A stretch of 64,000 nt of DNA, taken from NCBI RefSeq assembly GCF_033115175.1, contig NC_084850.1, forward strand, positions 13,981,218-14,045,217, given 5' to 3'. The stretch comes from Lepus europaeus (lineage: Eukaryota > Chordata > Mammalia > Lagomorpha > Leporidae). The notes beneath the pieces were generated by a model, which saw only the letters and a program-made list of their open reading frames with translations, was not told the DNA's origin and ran no database searches. The position numbers were made by a program, and so were the translations under genes. This document shows, piece by piece, positions 44,925 to 57,606 of the stretch; within the stretch, counting starts at the first letter, position 1; every line of letters begins with the position of its first letter.

Positions 44925-46274
44925 TTCAAAACAATTGAAAGGGAAAGAATCTTCCCAAACTCCTTCTCTGAGGCCAGCATCATCTTTAACCAGAAAAAGA
45001 TACAACAAAGAAAGAGAACTACAGACCAATATCCCTGATGAATTTAGATGCCAAAATTCTTAACAAAATACTAGCTAATAAAATTTAATAACACATCAGA
45101 AAGATAATTTACCCAGATCAAATGGGATTTATCCTTGGTATACAGGGATAGTTCAATATACACTAATCAATGAATGTGACATATCACATTAACAAACTGA
45201 AGAATAAAAACATGATTATCTCAATAGAGTCAGAGAATGCATTTGATAAAATATAAAATCCTTACATACTGTAAATCTTAAGCAAATTGGGTATAGAACA
45301 AATATTTTTTAACAGAATTAAGGCAATAATTGAGAAACCCACAGCCAACATAGTATTGAATGGGGAAAAAATTGGAAGCATTTCCACAAACATTCTGACC
45401 TAGATAAGGATTCCCGTTTTCAATATTGCTATTCAACATAGATAGGAAAGTTTTAGTCAGAGCCATTAGGCAATAAAAACATCAAAGGGATACAAATTGG
45501 AAAGGAAGAATCCAGATTATACCTGTTTACAGATGGCATAATTCTGTATATAGGGGCACCAAAAGACTCCACTAAGAGACTCTTGGAACTCATAAGAGAG
45601 TTTGGTAAATTTTCAGGATATACAATTAACACATTAAAATCATCAGCTTTTGTTTACACAGACAATCACAATAATGAAATAATGTTTAAATACCTTGCAA
45701 TCAATTTATCCAAGGAGGTGAAAGATCTCTACAATTGAAATTACAAAACATGGAAGAAAGAAATAGAAGACACCAAAAAAAATGGAAAAATTTTCCATGA
45801 TCGTGGATTGGAAGAATTAATATTATCAAAATGTACATAGTACCAAAGGCTATTTACAGACTGAATGTGATCCAAATCAAAATACCAATGTCATCCTTCT
45901 TTGAACAATAAAAGAAACTGCCAAAATGTATATGAAATACAAGAGATGCTGAATACCTAAAGCAATCTTTCATAATAATAATAAAAAAAACCCTGGAGGT
46001 ATCACAATACCAGATTTCAAGATATACTATGGGCAGTTATGACCAATACACCCTGGTACTGGCACAAAAATAGACATGCAAATCAGTGGCACAGAATAGA
46101 CTCCCCAGAAATCAATCCACACATCTAAAACCAACTAATCTTTTATAAACAATCAAAATACATCCCAGGAGAAAGGATAGTCTCTTCAACAAATGGTGCT
46201 GGGAAAATTGGATCTCTGAATGCAGAAGTATTAAACAAGACCCCTACCTTACACCTTATATAAACCAACTCAAG
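44925..46274 (+). pseudogene. Older LINE-1 ORF2, reverse-transcriptase region
   Basis: The sequence enters ORF2 in the reverse-transcriptase domain (AACTCCTTCTCTGAGGCCAG, ATTTAGATGCCAAAATTCTT, GATCAAATGGGATTTATCC) with many stops. Everything between the ORF1 coiled coil and this point, including the endonuclease, is deleted. Interrupted by the CSINE at 46275. Confidence 0.85.
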
Positions 46275-46603
46275 GAGGCCAGCGCTGTGGTGCAGCAGGT
46301 TAACACCCTGGCCTGAAGTGCCAGAATCCCATATGGGTGCCGGTTTGGGACCCAGCTGCTCCACTTCCTATCCAGTTCTCTGCTATGGCCTGGGAAGGCA
46401 GTAGAAGATGGCCCAAGTTCTTGGGCCCTTGCACCCACGTGGGAGACCCGGGAGAAGCTTCTGGCTCTCGGCTTTGGATAGGCACAGCTCCAGCCATTGC
46501 AGCCATCTGGGGAGTGAACCAGCAGATGAAAGACCTCTCTCCCTCTCTGTCTCTTCTCTCTCTGTGTAACTCTGACTTTCAAATAAATAAATAAATCTTT
46601 AAA
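46275..46603 (+). mobile_element. CSINE inserted in older L1 ORF2
   Basis: Sense C-repeat from GAGGCCAGCGCTGTGGTGCAG to CAAATAAATAAATAAATC. ORF2 sequence resumes directly (CTCAAAATAGATCAAGG), so the SINE is younger than this L1. Confidence 0.93.
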
Positions 46604-46605
46604 AA

Positions 46606-47540
46606 TCTCAAAATAGATCAAGGATCTAATTCTACTAGCTTGTACCATCAAATTACTAGAGGAGAACATTGAGGAAACTGCAAAACATGGCATAGGCAAA
46701 AACTTCTTGGGAAAGGACTCAGAAACATGAGTAATCAAAGGAAAAAGAGATAAATTGGATTATATAATGGTAAGAAATTTCTACACTGCAATGGAAACAC
46801 TTAACAAAATCAAGAGGCAATCATCATAATGGGAGAAAATATTTGCAGACTATGCAACTTATAAAGGATTTATATCCAGCATCTATAAAGATCTCAAAAA
46901 ACTCAACAACAACAAAACAACCCAGCCAAGAAATGAGCTGAGAACTTTTATAGTCATTTTGCAAAGCAGGAAATTCAAATGGCAAGGAGACACATGAAAA
47001 AAATGCTCAGGATCACTAGTCATCAGGGCAATGCAAAGAAAAACCACAACGAGGTTTCACCTCTCCCTAGTTAGAATGACTCTTATACAGAAATCAACAA
47101 ACAATAAATGCTGTCAAGGATGTGGGGAAAAACATTCAGTAATCCACTGCTGTTGACAATGCAAGCTGGTACAGCCATTGTGAAAGACAGCATGGGGATT
47201 CCTAGTAAACTGAAAATAAATGTAACATATGACCCTGCCATTCTACTTCTTGGAATTTGCCCAAGTGAAATGAAATCAGCATTTGAAATTTATCTATACC
47301 CCCATGCTTATTGCAGTTCAATTCAAAATAGCTAAGATATGTAATCAACCTAGATGCACATCAACTGATGACTGGATGAAGAAAATTTAGTATACATACA
47401 ACTATGGTATAAATTCAGCCATGAAAAAGAATGAAATCTTATCTTTTACAACAAAGTGGATGCAACTGGAAATCATTTTGTTAGTGAAATAAGTCAGTCT
47501 CAAAAAGACAAATATATGTTTTCCCTGATCTGTGCTTAAT
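46606..47540 (+). pseudogene. Older LINE-1 ORF2, C-terminal region
   Basis: It continues ORF2 to ATGTTTTCCCTGATCTGTGC, including the cysteine-containing region (CCACTGCTGTTGACAATGC) and TATGACCCTGCCATTCTAC. Frames are short and broken. Confidence 0.85.
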
Positions 47541-48460
47541 AGAACCCAAAATATAATGTATAATTATTTGCATTGCAATCTACATAAATTTATTCTTTTG
47601 CATAAACTGTTGAGAAGAAATGGCTTAAGGTCTAAATGAACTTAATTATTATCTTATAACCACACAGGAAATATTTAGATATCACATTGTTATTGATTAT
47701 ATATCATTGAAAGAAATTATGAGTGCCAATTGACCAAAATAACCTATATATGGGTGAAATGGTCATTTTATATTAAATTATTATTTATAGCCATTTCCTA
47801 TATTCCCACCAAACAAGGGTCCTTTTACTTTTTACTTGGTAAACTTCTTATTAAACATTAAGCCCTTTTACTGTAATATAAATTTAAAATATGTTATCTC
47901 AAAAACTAAAAAAAAGATAGAAGGGTAGAAGGAACAAGTATATTAGGGAGAGAGAGGGAAAGAGGGTAGGAGGGAGGGAGGAAGGGAATATCATTATGTT
48001 CTTAGACTTTTATCTACAAACCATATTGAATCTTTGAAAAATTAATTAAAATGTAAATGAAAAAATCATGGTAAGATTACATAATAAAATACTAGATGTA
48101 CAAAAAGAATACTAAATTACTGTAGTTTTAATAATCTGTGATTACATTAAATTTTACTGTTTATGGATAAAGAGATTATTTTTCTATTCAATTATTGTTT
48201 GGATTCATGGCCTGTATTCCCACTAAAATAGGGTCTTTTGCTTTTCACTTATTAAACTTTTAATGTGGTGAAACATTAAGCCTTTTTACTGTAATGTAAA
48301 TTTAAAATACGGTATCTCAAAAACTAAAAAAAGAAAGAATGGAAGAAAGGGAGGGAGAGAGGGTGAAAGAGGAAATGAGGAAGGGAATATCATTATATTT
48401 AAAAATTGTATCTGCAGACTATATTGAATCTGTTAAAAACTAAATAAATTTTTAAAGAGC
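47541..48460 (+). mobile_element. Older LINE-1 3'UTR with tandem duplication
   Basis: Two diverged copies of a ~300-bp unit at about 47785-48060 and 48205-48445. Each contains TTACTGTAATRTAAATTTAAA, TCTCAAAAACTAAAAA, a purine-rich tract and AGGAAGGGAATATCATTAT. The element ends in AACTAAATAAATTTTTAA. Confidence 0.75.
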
Positions 48461-48464
48461 TATA

Positions 48465-48928
48465 AAAATAATTTGAAGGATTGAGAAAAAAGGAGGAAAT
48501 TACCAGCATGAGAAAAATTAAGAAGGAAAAAAATCAAGCATGAAGAAAACGGAAGAAGCATCTACAAATTGCTGGTAAACAAAGCCAGAGAGGAAGCTGA
48601 ATATTGTAGTTCTTTCCCTCACGCTAATGTGGAGGACCCAATCCAGCTGACCTGACTCTTCTTCCAAAGGCCATTCTATTTCTTACTGTGATTCAACTTA
48701 TCAATGACAGAGATAGACCTCCTACGTAGCTGTTCTTTTCCCTGTTCCCTGTTTTTACTCTCTTTGGTGTTGTAAAATAACCTTACTGTTGGTGTAATCT
48801 TTTCATTTGGAAATTCATGGCCTTAGGACTAAAGATTTCATTACAAGTATAAAACACTTTGAAGTTTGTAAACTGCTTACTCATATATTATCTCCTTTGA
48901 GTCTCATGATAAACCCATGAGGCAGATA
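48465..48928. other. No clear feature, possible MIR fragment at the end
   Basis: TTATCTCCTTTGAGTCTCATG at 48889-48909 resembles a MIR core but is too short to call. Confidence 0.35.
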
Positions 48929-49246
48929 CAGACATCCCTCGTTTTATTGCATTTTGCTTTTTTTGAGCTTGACAGATATTGCAGGATTTGTAGAAATCCC
49001 ACATACAGCAAGCTTATTTAGCTCCGTTTTGACAACTGGTCAGATTATCGTTAGCATTTTTGGCAATAAAGGTATATACAGTTTTGTAGATGTATTCCTT
49101 TTGCATACTTGCTAGACTATAGTATAGTGTAAAGATAATTTTATATGCACTGAGAAAACCTAAAGCTTTGCGTGACTCACTTTGTTGCAATATATACTTT
49201 TTGTGGTGGTCAAGAAGCAAACCGCAGTATCTCCTATGTGTGCCTG
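48929..49246. mobile_element. Tigger-like (TcMar) non-autonomous DNA transposon
   Basis: CATCCCTCGTTTTATTGCATT at the left, TAGACTATAGTATAGTGTAAAG inside, and GTGGTGGTCAAGAAGC...AGTATCTCCTATGTGTGCCTG at the right match the Tigger1 family ends as I recall them. A TA precedes the left end. The ~318-bp length means the transposase interior is deleted. Confidence 0.75.
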
Positions 49247-49723
49247 CATCCTCTGGGAACCTCCAGCAAGGCACGTGGGTGGGTAGAAAGAGGATGCAGG
49301 TCAGAAAGAGTCATTAAACCAAGTATCCTTTAAAATCACATAAAGTCAAGGAGAACATTCCAAGTAGGGCCAGGAGAAAGTAAAGGTTAAAGTCAGGAGA
49401 GGCTGAATCATATGTCCAGTTGCCAACATGACAGTAGGAAGGTAAGGAGGAAGCACATTAAGATTTTGGATCAAAGAGTAATGGTGAAAATTGGAAGTTA
49501 ATTGATTCAGAAATGTTGCTATTGGTAAACATTTACCACGCTGTGGAATGCTCCTTTCAACTAAACTCAGATTGCTATAAAGTTAGATAGCTCTTCAAGA
49601 GAACCGTGCTAGGTAGTGCTGGTAATATGAGTTCAATTTTAGAAATGACAAAAGGAAGTAACACACGGTTGCTAGATGCTAGATGGCAGGCAAGAGGACA
49701 GAAACACATCTATGATGGTACTT
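49247..49723. other. No recognised feature
   Basis: Nothing recognised. Confidence 0.5.
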
Positions 49724-49790
49724 CAAATAGTTTATGGAAAGTACATGGCAGCTTTAATTTCATTTTCCATGATCTTTCTGATGTGTCATT
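49724..49790. mobile_element. Short dyad-symmetric MITE-like copy
   Basis: ACTTCAAATAGTTTATGGAAAG at the left is mirrored by TTCATTTTCCATGATC at the right. It resembles the arms of the element at 549-709, with the centre missing. Confidence 0.4.
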
Positions 49791-50102
49791 GTTCATGTTA
49801 CTCAGGTCTCCAAAGACTATCTCTTCTAAGAAGTAATCCGAAGTCCCAGGGTATCTCCAGTATAATACCACACAGAGCACATTGGTGCATACCTCTGTTA
49901 GCTTAATTCCAGTTTATTCTGTGAGTTTCTATCTTTTTTTAGTATCATTTCTTCACTCACCAAAATTCAGAATCAATTTTTCTTATCTTTTGTTTATTTC
50001 CTATCTTGTCTATCATCTCATACAATCATGATTTAGTAGTAGTTATTTAGAAAGCATAAATGAAGATACAGAACATTCCCTCGATTATCTCCCTGTCAAT
50101 TC

Positions 50103-50449
50103 TGTCTTAGTCCTTTTTCTGTTGATACAAGTCACTGACTGGGTAATTTACAAACAAAAAAGTTTATTTGGCTCACAGTAGAGGCATGAAAGTCCAAGAG
50201 CAAATGTGAACAGTTTTTTTTTTTTTTTTTGGTTTATCATAATGTGGCAAAAGGAGACAGCTTTCTTAAGTAACAAAGGCATTAGTTCAATACTCCATTA
50301 ATACAAGAATGGAATAATCCTTTGATAAGAGTAGAACCCTTATAACTGAATTCCTCTCAGAAATTCCACCTCCAAACACCGTTAACATATGGTTTTGGGG
50401 ATAAAGTTTACAACACATGAAATTCAGGTGATACACCCAAACAGTAACA
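50103..50449 (-). mobile_element. MaLR LTR (MST/MLT1-like), antisense
   Basis: TGTCTTAGTCCTTTTTCTGTTG, CTGGGTAATTTACAAAC and GTTTATTTGGCTCACAG on the plus strand, ending ACACCCAAACAGTAACA, are the reverse of a MaLR LTR. A long T run lies at 50214-50231. Confidence 0.85.
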
Positions 50450-50776
50450 ATATCCTCCTTATTCTTTCCTTGACTCTCTCCAGTCCTACTGAATTTTTTT
50501 ATACCTACAATAGACACGATGCCCATGGTCATCTTTAAATTTTATGTCCCCTCTACCATGCTACCCCACACTCATGTCAACATGACTTATTCTTCCGTGG
50601 TTTTAGGTGTGGAAAGCATATCTTAAGGTGACACGCTGAAATGTCACCTTAGTATGGAAATATTCCTCTACCTTCCTATTCCACATAGCCCACATTCTCT
50701 CTATCCTGTTTTATGCTACTCTAAAGCATCTTTCACCATCCAAATATAGGTATAGATGCCAATACACAGATGCAAG

Positions 50777-50804
50777 TATCTATCTATCTATCTATCTATC
50801 TATG
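50777..50804. repeat. (TCTA)n microsatellite
   Basis: Seven uninterrupted TATC/TCTA units. Confidence 0.95.
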
Positions 50805-52612
50805 GATACAGATACAGATATATGTGCTACATCTACACAGGTGCACATGTGCACACATATGGTCAGTCATTTGTCATCAGTCTATCTCAATTATCACATG
50901 ATCACAAGTACAAAATTTTTTGAATTTTTCTGCAATGTCTCCCCAACCTCAATAAATATGTGTTGAGCAGAGGAATGATTGTATTTCCTTGTCCGTGCAA
51001 CTGGATTGCAAATGTCTTAGAAGGTAAATAACATGTCCATCTTCACAATTACATCCTCAGCGCTTTGCGGGGAACCTAAGACACTGTGTGTGCTCAGTTG
51101 GTAGAGTGGAAATGGATAGTCTGGCATATTGCTATAGCTCAAGCTGCAGTATAAACCTTCAATTGTTTCTTCTGTCAACCTCAAACTTACCCTCCTCCTT
51201 CAACTCCCTACTGAGCAACTGCTTTATTATTCTGAAGCAATCTAGTCTCCTGACAGGTCGCTTTCCCAAAACCAAACCAAAATAGCTTTTACTCTCTGAG
51301 GATTCAGTTTGCTCATTGTCTTTTGTATCTGCTGATTTTTTAAAAAAACTTAATAAAATATTTATTGATTAATTTACAAATGAGGAGAGATAATTTCATA
51401 TATGTGAACACCAGTACATAGTAGTGTCATAAAATGCTATTTGGGGCAACAAAATTTTTAACTAAACTGACATAAAAATACCTTCTAACTATAAGACTAG
51501 CTGAATTAGTTCCCCAATCAAGATTTCACAAGTAGTTTACAGAATTGGATACATTCTGTATTTGAGTTAATGAACTTCTTTTTTAGGGTATAAAATTCTT
51601 CAGATCCAAATCATGCATTCTGGGTGTTTTTATGCTGCCTAACACATTTTGACTGCCTGATAAATAACAGTAAAATTAGAGCCATGGCAACTCTAACATT
51701 AATAAGTCCATTAAGTTGTGCTTGGCTCTGATTTTTTCTTTGACAAGCAAGTACCTGCCAAGAGGATTATATAACAAATGCAGCACAACCCAAGTCATGG
51801 GTATTTGTCATTTTTCTTACAATATAAGATATTTAGGAACATTTAAAATCTGCAAACAGTGGAAGGAAGGGTATACATAAAAGCAGTAGCAAAAAAGTTT
51901 AGCTCAAAATGACAAAATAATAAATCAGAATAGTAACAGGCCACTGACCTGATATATTCTTAAGAACAGACTGCAGTAAACAGCCTGACATGGGAGAGAA
52001 CAAGGAAGACTATGAAATGACTTTCTCTTTTCTGATCAGTACTTTTACCACAGGTAGCTGCCAATATTATGAAACAATGAGGTTTATACAGGGACACGTA
52101 CCCCTCTGTATTTCCATACCCTAAGCTCCCTAATAAGTAGGGATTATTGGCTAACCACAAAAGGCATACCATTTATGCCTTGTGTTCTGATTTTTATATA
52201 GCTTAATCTTTAATTGTACATATGATCTAATACATACAAACTCATTAGTGTTTCATAATATATTTCAAAATATATGGTTCACACTTCTCAGCTGAGCCTG
52301 TTGTGGTCTTTGTAAAGTGCTAAGAAAAGTATGTACTTTAGTAAATGCATGTTCTATCATCTCCTGGGTACCATATTCTAAAAATAATCTTATTTGAGTC
52401 CTCACAGTAACTCTTTTACATAAGTGAATAGTAACAGTACCATTGAAAATGATGACATTAAGAATCATACAGTTTTCAATTGTACAATGTTATACAAATG
52501 CCCACATAATTATTCCACATCCAGTATATCTGACTCCAAATATAGTATATCTGATTCCAAAGCTCATATTCCCTTTTAAAATTTAAACAAATTCATGTTT
52601 ATTTATTTTTCT
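50805..52612. other. No recognised feature
   Basis: Anonymous sequence. A possible degenerate MIR near 52340-52460 (TCTTATTTGAGTCCTCACAG) is too weak to list. Confidence 0.45.
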
Positions 52613-53290
52613 TTTAAGAATGCTTTATTAATATAAAGAGAATATTCTTTATGAATTCCATATGTACAGTTCCACGAAGACAACCCCACTTCAATCATTA
52701 CGTTGCTCCCTCCAATCCTCCTCCCTCCTTCCCCTCTCTTCATTATTTTTTACAGGCATAATTTTATTCCACTCCAAATTCACAGGCTCAATTCACCACT
52801 AACCAAAATATTCAACAAGTAAGCAGCAGAAAGACCACAGTTCCACAGGAGGATAGATAAGAGTTAAAAATGACAATATCTCAAAGCAACCATTTCATTC
52901 CTATACATTTTTGTTCTATATTAACTGCCACATAACAGAGAAAACATGATGTCTGTTTGAGACTGCCTTATTACACTAAGTATAATGATATTCAGTTACA
53001 TCCATTTTGCTTCAAAAGACAGTAATTCATTTTTTGAATGGCTGAATAGTATTTCATAGCGTATATACCACATTTTCCCTATCCAGTCATCAGTTGATGA
53101 ACATTTGGGTTGATTCCATATCTTATCTATTGTGAATTGAGCTGCAAAGGACCAAAGGGTACAGATCACTCTTTCATATGCTGATTACTTTTAATGTGGG
53201 TAAATTCCCAGGAGTGGGATGGCTTGGTCATATGGTAGATCTATTTTCAGATCTCTGAGGAATCTCTATATTGTTTTCATACTGTATGCT
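52613..53290 (-). mobile_element. Old LINE-1 3' end, antisense
   Basis: Antisense 3'UTR (TTATTAATATAAAGAGAAT, CCTCCCTCCTTCCCCTCTC, the complement of a purine tract, then CCACTAACCAAAATATTC). ORF2 C-terminal sequence follows: GAATAGTATTTCATAGCG, ATTGTGAATTGAGCTGCAAA, GGTAAATTCCCAGGAGTGGG. Confidence 0.85.
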
Positions 53291-53344
53291 AGTGCTCTCT
53301 TTGAGTAGAACAAGAAGATTGTATCATTTTTCATAAGAGACCTT

Positions 53345-53520
53345 GTATATATTCATAGACATTATTCCATATATAGTTTATATTATTACTGTGAATTATT
53401 ACTTCTACTTTACAGATTAAAGATGAAATAATGAAGAATAATGAAGAGTTTGGAAGGCTTAAGTAACTCAGTAACTTACAGTTACACAGCACAAGGCAAA
53501 TCCAAATATCTAATTTCAGT
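53345..53520 (-). mobile_element. MIR SINE, antisense, diverged
   Basis: TACTTCTACTTTACAGATTA followed by TAAGTAACTCAGTAACTTAC and AGTTACACAGCACAAGGC follows the reverse MIR core. Confidence 0.55.
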
Positions 53521-54282
53521 GTTGTAATTCCAGTTTCAGTTTTGGAAAATCATGCCTTTCTGTGTTTTGCTATTTAATCCCATGTATTTGTACACTTGTG
53601 TACACATGCACATTTGGTTTATCTCCCTCTATAGACTCTAAGATACCAAAACGTAAGGATAATATTTTATGTTTACTTATCTGGTACATTATACCTTGTT
53701 GCATTTTACTTTTCAGATGATATTCAAAATATGGAAATATATTTAGTGGAATTATGAAAATAATGTAATAGTAATACAAAATGAAAACTGATTTATAATA
53801 ATATATAGATAAATAACACAAGGTGCTCAATGCCACAAATATTTTACCCAAATGAGGGATATTAAAAATAACCATTTGCTAAAACTACAATGAAATGTAA
53901 ACTAAAAGTGTTTTATTAAATTTAAGATTACATTGAGAATCTGAAAGTTATTCAAAGAGGAAAGTTATGACAGGATAATATGCTCTCAAACTTTACAGTA
54001 AGTATAAGATTAACATTCAGTCTATATTTAAAACTAAAACCAACAAATAAAGCAATGGCTGTCATAGAAGTGGTTTATAAGCTCAAAAAATTATTTTTGT
54101 GAATAAGTAATAAACTAACATAAAAATTTGTATAGAAATGAAATCAAAGGCATTTCTTTATAGTTCAATATATTGGAGTACATTACATGTGAAAGAAATA
54201 TGTAGCCAAATAAACTGATAGACGGGCTTTGTTTTGTTCATTAGATATACAAGGCATCAAAAGAAGGTGGAAAATGATAATT
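53521..54282. other. No recognised feature
   Basis: AT-rich, nothing recognised. Confidence 0.5.
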
Positions 54283-54295
54283 TAAAAGGTGTCTT

Positions 54296-54676
54296 AACCA
54301 TCTAAAATAAGAGTTTCAGTTGCTAAATCAACAATGGGAGTCACTGTACACTTGTTCCCCATGTAGGATCTCTGTCCTTAATGTGTTGTACTATGAGAAT
54401 TAATGGTAAAACTAGTACTCAAACAGTACTTTATACTTTGTGTATCTGTGTGGGTGCAAATTGTTGAAATCTTTACTTAGTATATACCAAGTTGATCTTC
54501 TGTATATAAAGATAATTGAAAATGAATCTTGATGAAGAATAGGATGGGAGAGGGAGTAGGAGAGGGGTGGTTGCGGGTGGGAGGGAGGTTACGGGGGAGG
54601 GGGAAGCCTCTATAATCTGAAATTTGTACTTATAAAAATTTATATTTATTAAATAAAAGTTTATAAAAAATAAAAA
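54296..54676 (+). mobile_element. LINE-1 3' end, single-module type
   Basis: Plus-strand L1 3' end: GGGAGTCACTGTACACTTG, one module to TATAAAGATAATTGAAAATG, purine tract (54536-54606) and TTATATTTATTAAATAAAAG. Flanks TAAAAGGTGTCTT (54283-54295) and TAAAAGCTGTCTT (54677-54689) differ at one base. Confidence 0.88.
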
Positions 54677-54689
54677 TAAAAGCTGTCTT

Positions 54690-55975
54690 GGCAAAAATCC
54701 ACTAAAAATGGATCAAAGACCTAAATCTATGGCCTGATACCATCATATTACTAGAGAACATTGGGAAAACTCTGCAAGACATTGGTATAGGCAAAAGACT
54801 CCTTGAAAAAGACCCCAGAAGCACAGGCAAAGCCAAAATTGACAAATCAGATTACATCAAGCTGAGACGCTTCTGCACTATGAAATAAACACTAAACAAA
54901 GTGAAGAGGTAACTGACAGAATGGGAGAAAACATTTGCAAAATACAAAATTGATAAATGGTTAACATCTGGAATCTATAAAGAGCTCAAGAAATTCAACT
55001 TCAACAACAACAAAACAAGCAATTCAGTTAAGAAATGGGCGAAGGACTTGAACAGACATTTTTTAACAGAGGAAATTCAAATGGCCAACCGACACTTGGG
55101 AAAATGCTCAGGATCACTAGCCATCAGGGAGATGCAAATAAAAACCACATTGAGGTTTCATCTCACTCCAGTTAGAATAGCTTTCATACAGAAATCAACA
55201 AACAACAAATGCTGGCAAGGATTGAGAGAAAAGGTACCCTAACTCACCATGGGAATATAAACTGGTGAAGCCACTATGGAATACAGTATGGAGATACCTC
55301 AGAAATCTGAATATAGACCTACCATAAGATCCAGCCATCCCAATCCTTGGAATTTACCCAAAGAAAAAGAAATTATCATATGAAAGAGTTATCTGTATCT
55401 CCATATTCACTGCAGCACAATTCATGAAGCTAAAAATATAGAACCAACCCATATGTCCATTAACTGTTGACTATATAAAGAAATGTTGGTATATATACAC
55501 CAGGGAGTAGTACTCAGTTGTAAAAACAATAAAATCTTGTCTTTTGCAACAAGATGGTCACAACTGGAAACATTATACTTAGTGAAATAAGCCAGTCCCA
55601 AAAATACAGATATCATATTTTTCCCTGATCCTAGGTAACTAATAAAGTACCTAAAATGTAATGTATTGGAGTCAAATGGATATTTTTGAGATTCAATGAT
55701 TGTTTACAACCATTTTCTCTTTCATTAAGAAACAGTGGATTTTTACTTCATACTATTTGTTAATCTCTTTTACTTAGTGTAGGGTTAACTTTATGATCAT
55801 TAATCCAACTGAAAATAGATCTTCATAAAAATTAAGAGTGGAAATGAAAGAGAGAGATGGAAAAATGGTTGGAGTGTGAGCAGGAGGGAGGGTAGAGTGG
55901 GAAGTATAACTATGTTCCTAAATTTGTGTGTATGAAATAAATGAAACTTGTATAACTTAAATGAATTTTTTTAAA
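54690..55975 (+). mobile_element. Older LINE-1, ORF2 C-terminal region and 3'UTR
   Basis: ORF2 sequence from AAAATGGATCAAAGACCTAA to TTTTTCCCTGATCC, with broken frames (the longest is 55048-55242, [16 protein letters not shown]). A 3'UTR follows with a purine-rich tract (55850-55900), ending ATGAAATAAATGAAACTTG. Confidence 0.85.
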
Positions 55976-56734
55976 AAGATGTTTTGGTATTCTGTGTGAT
56001 GGTTCCATATGCCTAAAAGCCACAAGAACTTTGTATGAACTATTAATGTAATTCAGCCCAATACATTTATATCATATATTTATTTTTCAAAACTTCATGC
56101 AAGTTTGTATGGAAAAAATGGTTTTAGATAGGAGATAATGAAATTGACCTCAAATAAATAGTCCAGAGAACATATAATAGATACGCAGGGAAACTGGTTG
56201 AATGAGAAAATACTGAGGAAATAGAAGTCCATGATCATGTACATGGAATGATTCTCTAAATTCTGAGATGGTAGAAGCAGAATGCAAATCATTTCCTTAA
56301 GCAGAATGAATCAACAGAATGAAATAAAATTCTAATAACTGAAATCTGGTAGAAAATCATTGGTCTTTTGGTACACTCAACCATCACCATTATGATGTTC
56401 AAATTGTCCTTTTATAGATACCAGCTTTCAGTTATTGAAGAAAATCACCTGGTAAGATGACAGCACTAATTTATTACTCCCAGGTATTAGATTTCCAGAG
56501 ATGCTTTAGTACCCATGTTCTGCACACTTGATCCTCTGTTGATTGAAAATCTGCTGAACCTTCAGCCCTTTTTCTCTATCATCATCCACATGCCTGTGCT
56601 CTAAGCCTCTGGCATTCAAAACTATAAGCATTACTACTACAGTTCCATAAAATACTGTGCCCCTTTAACTCCAGGCCTTTGTACACACCATCTGTATGAA
56701 AAAATTCTTCTTTCCCAAAAATGTTTTAATAATA
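55976..56734. other. No recognised feature
   Basis: Nothing recognised. Confidence 0.5.
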
Positions 56735-57200
56735 TAAGTTAAAATTGACTTTCTAGAGGATACTGCTATGAATTTTAACATATGTAGAGATTCATATAAC
56801 AATTCCCATGATCGATATAGAGAACAGTTCCATTAGTACCTAAACTCCCCTAGTTCTATGACTTTAGTCACATCATTCCCCTCCCTCTAATTCCTGGAAA
56901 CTCACTGATCTAGTCTCTGTCCCATACCTTCTATCTTTCCAAGAATGTTACATGAATGGAATAATAAAATATCATATATTTCAGACTAACCTCTTTCATT
57001 TAGCATATATTGGAGTGTACTCCAAACTGTGTGTATCAGTAGCTTTTTTCCCCTTTTATTGTTGAGTAGAATTCCATTTAACGGATATTCCACAGTTTAG
57101 CTACTCAGTTACCTATTGAAGAACATTTGATTTTTTTTCCACTTAGGAATATTGTGAATAAAACTGCTATTAATTTTTATATGCAAGAGTTTGGGTGAAC
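56735..57200 (-). mobile_element. Ancient L1M fragment, antisense
   Basis: ACATGAATGGAATAATAAAAT, TTTCATTTAGCATATATTGG, GTTGAGTAGAATTCC and ACCTATTGAAGAACATTTG are the reverse of the L1M ORF2 C-terminal end. Confidence 0.7.
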
Positions 57201-57206
57201 TTAAGT

Positions 57207-57330
57207 GTTGTGACAGAGAAAATAATGGTCCCCAGACATCCATGTTCTAATGCTTGGAACTTGTGAATATGTAATCACCTATGAAAAAAAGTACTTAGCA
57301 GATATAATTAAATTAATGATCTTGATCCAT
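57207..57330 (+). mobile_element. MLT1-type LTR 5' fragment
   Basis: AATAATGGTCCCCAGACATC, ATGTTCTAATGCTTGGAACT and GTGAATATGTAATCACC match the first ~120 bp of MLT1 LTRs. Confidence 0.65.
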
Positions 57331-57600
57331 ATATCCTCTTTGGTGAGGTATAAATTCTATTGTCCATTTACAGATTGGATTCTCTGTTTTTTAACACTGA
57401 GTTTGATACTTTTGTATATATTGCTTATATAGTATGCATGTCTCTTAATTGTTTTAACAGTCTTTCAAAGAACAAGTATTTTAAATTTTGATAAGGGCCA
57501 AATTATAAATTTTATTTCTTTTATGAATCTTGCCTTTTGTGTCCTTTCAGAGCCTCAGTAATTAAGATATTATCCTATGGGATTTTTTATTTTCATCTTT
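57331..57600 (-). mobile_element. Ancient L1M ORF2 fragment, antisense, part 1
   Basis: TATCCTCTTTGGTGAGGTAT, AAGTATTTTAAATTTTGATAAG and TTTTATGAATCTTGCCTTTTG follow the reverse of ORF2. It resumes after a younger L1 and a CSINE. Confidence 0.7.
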
Positions 57601-57606
57601 TTCCCA

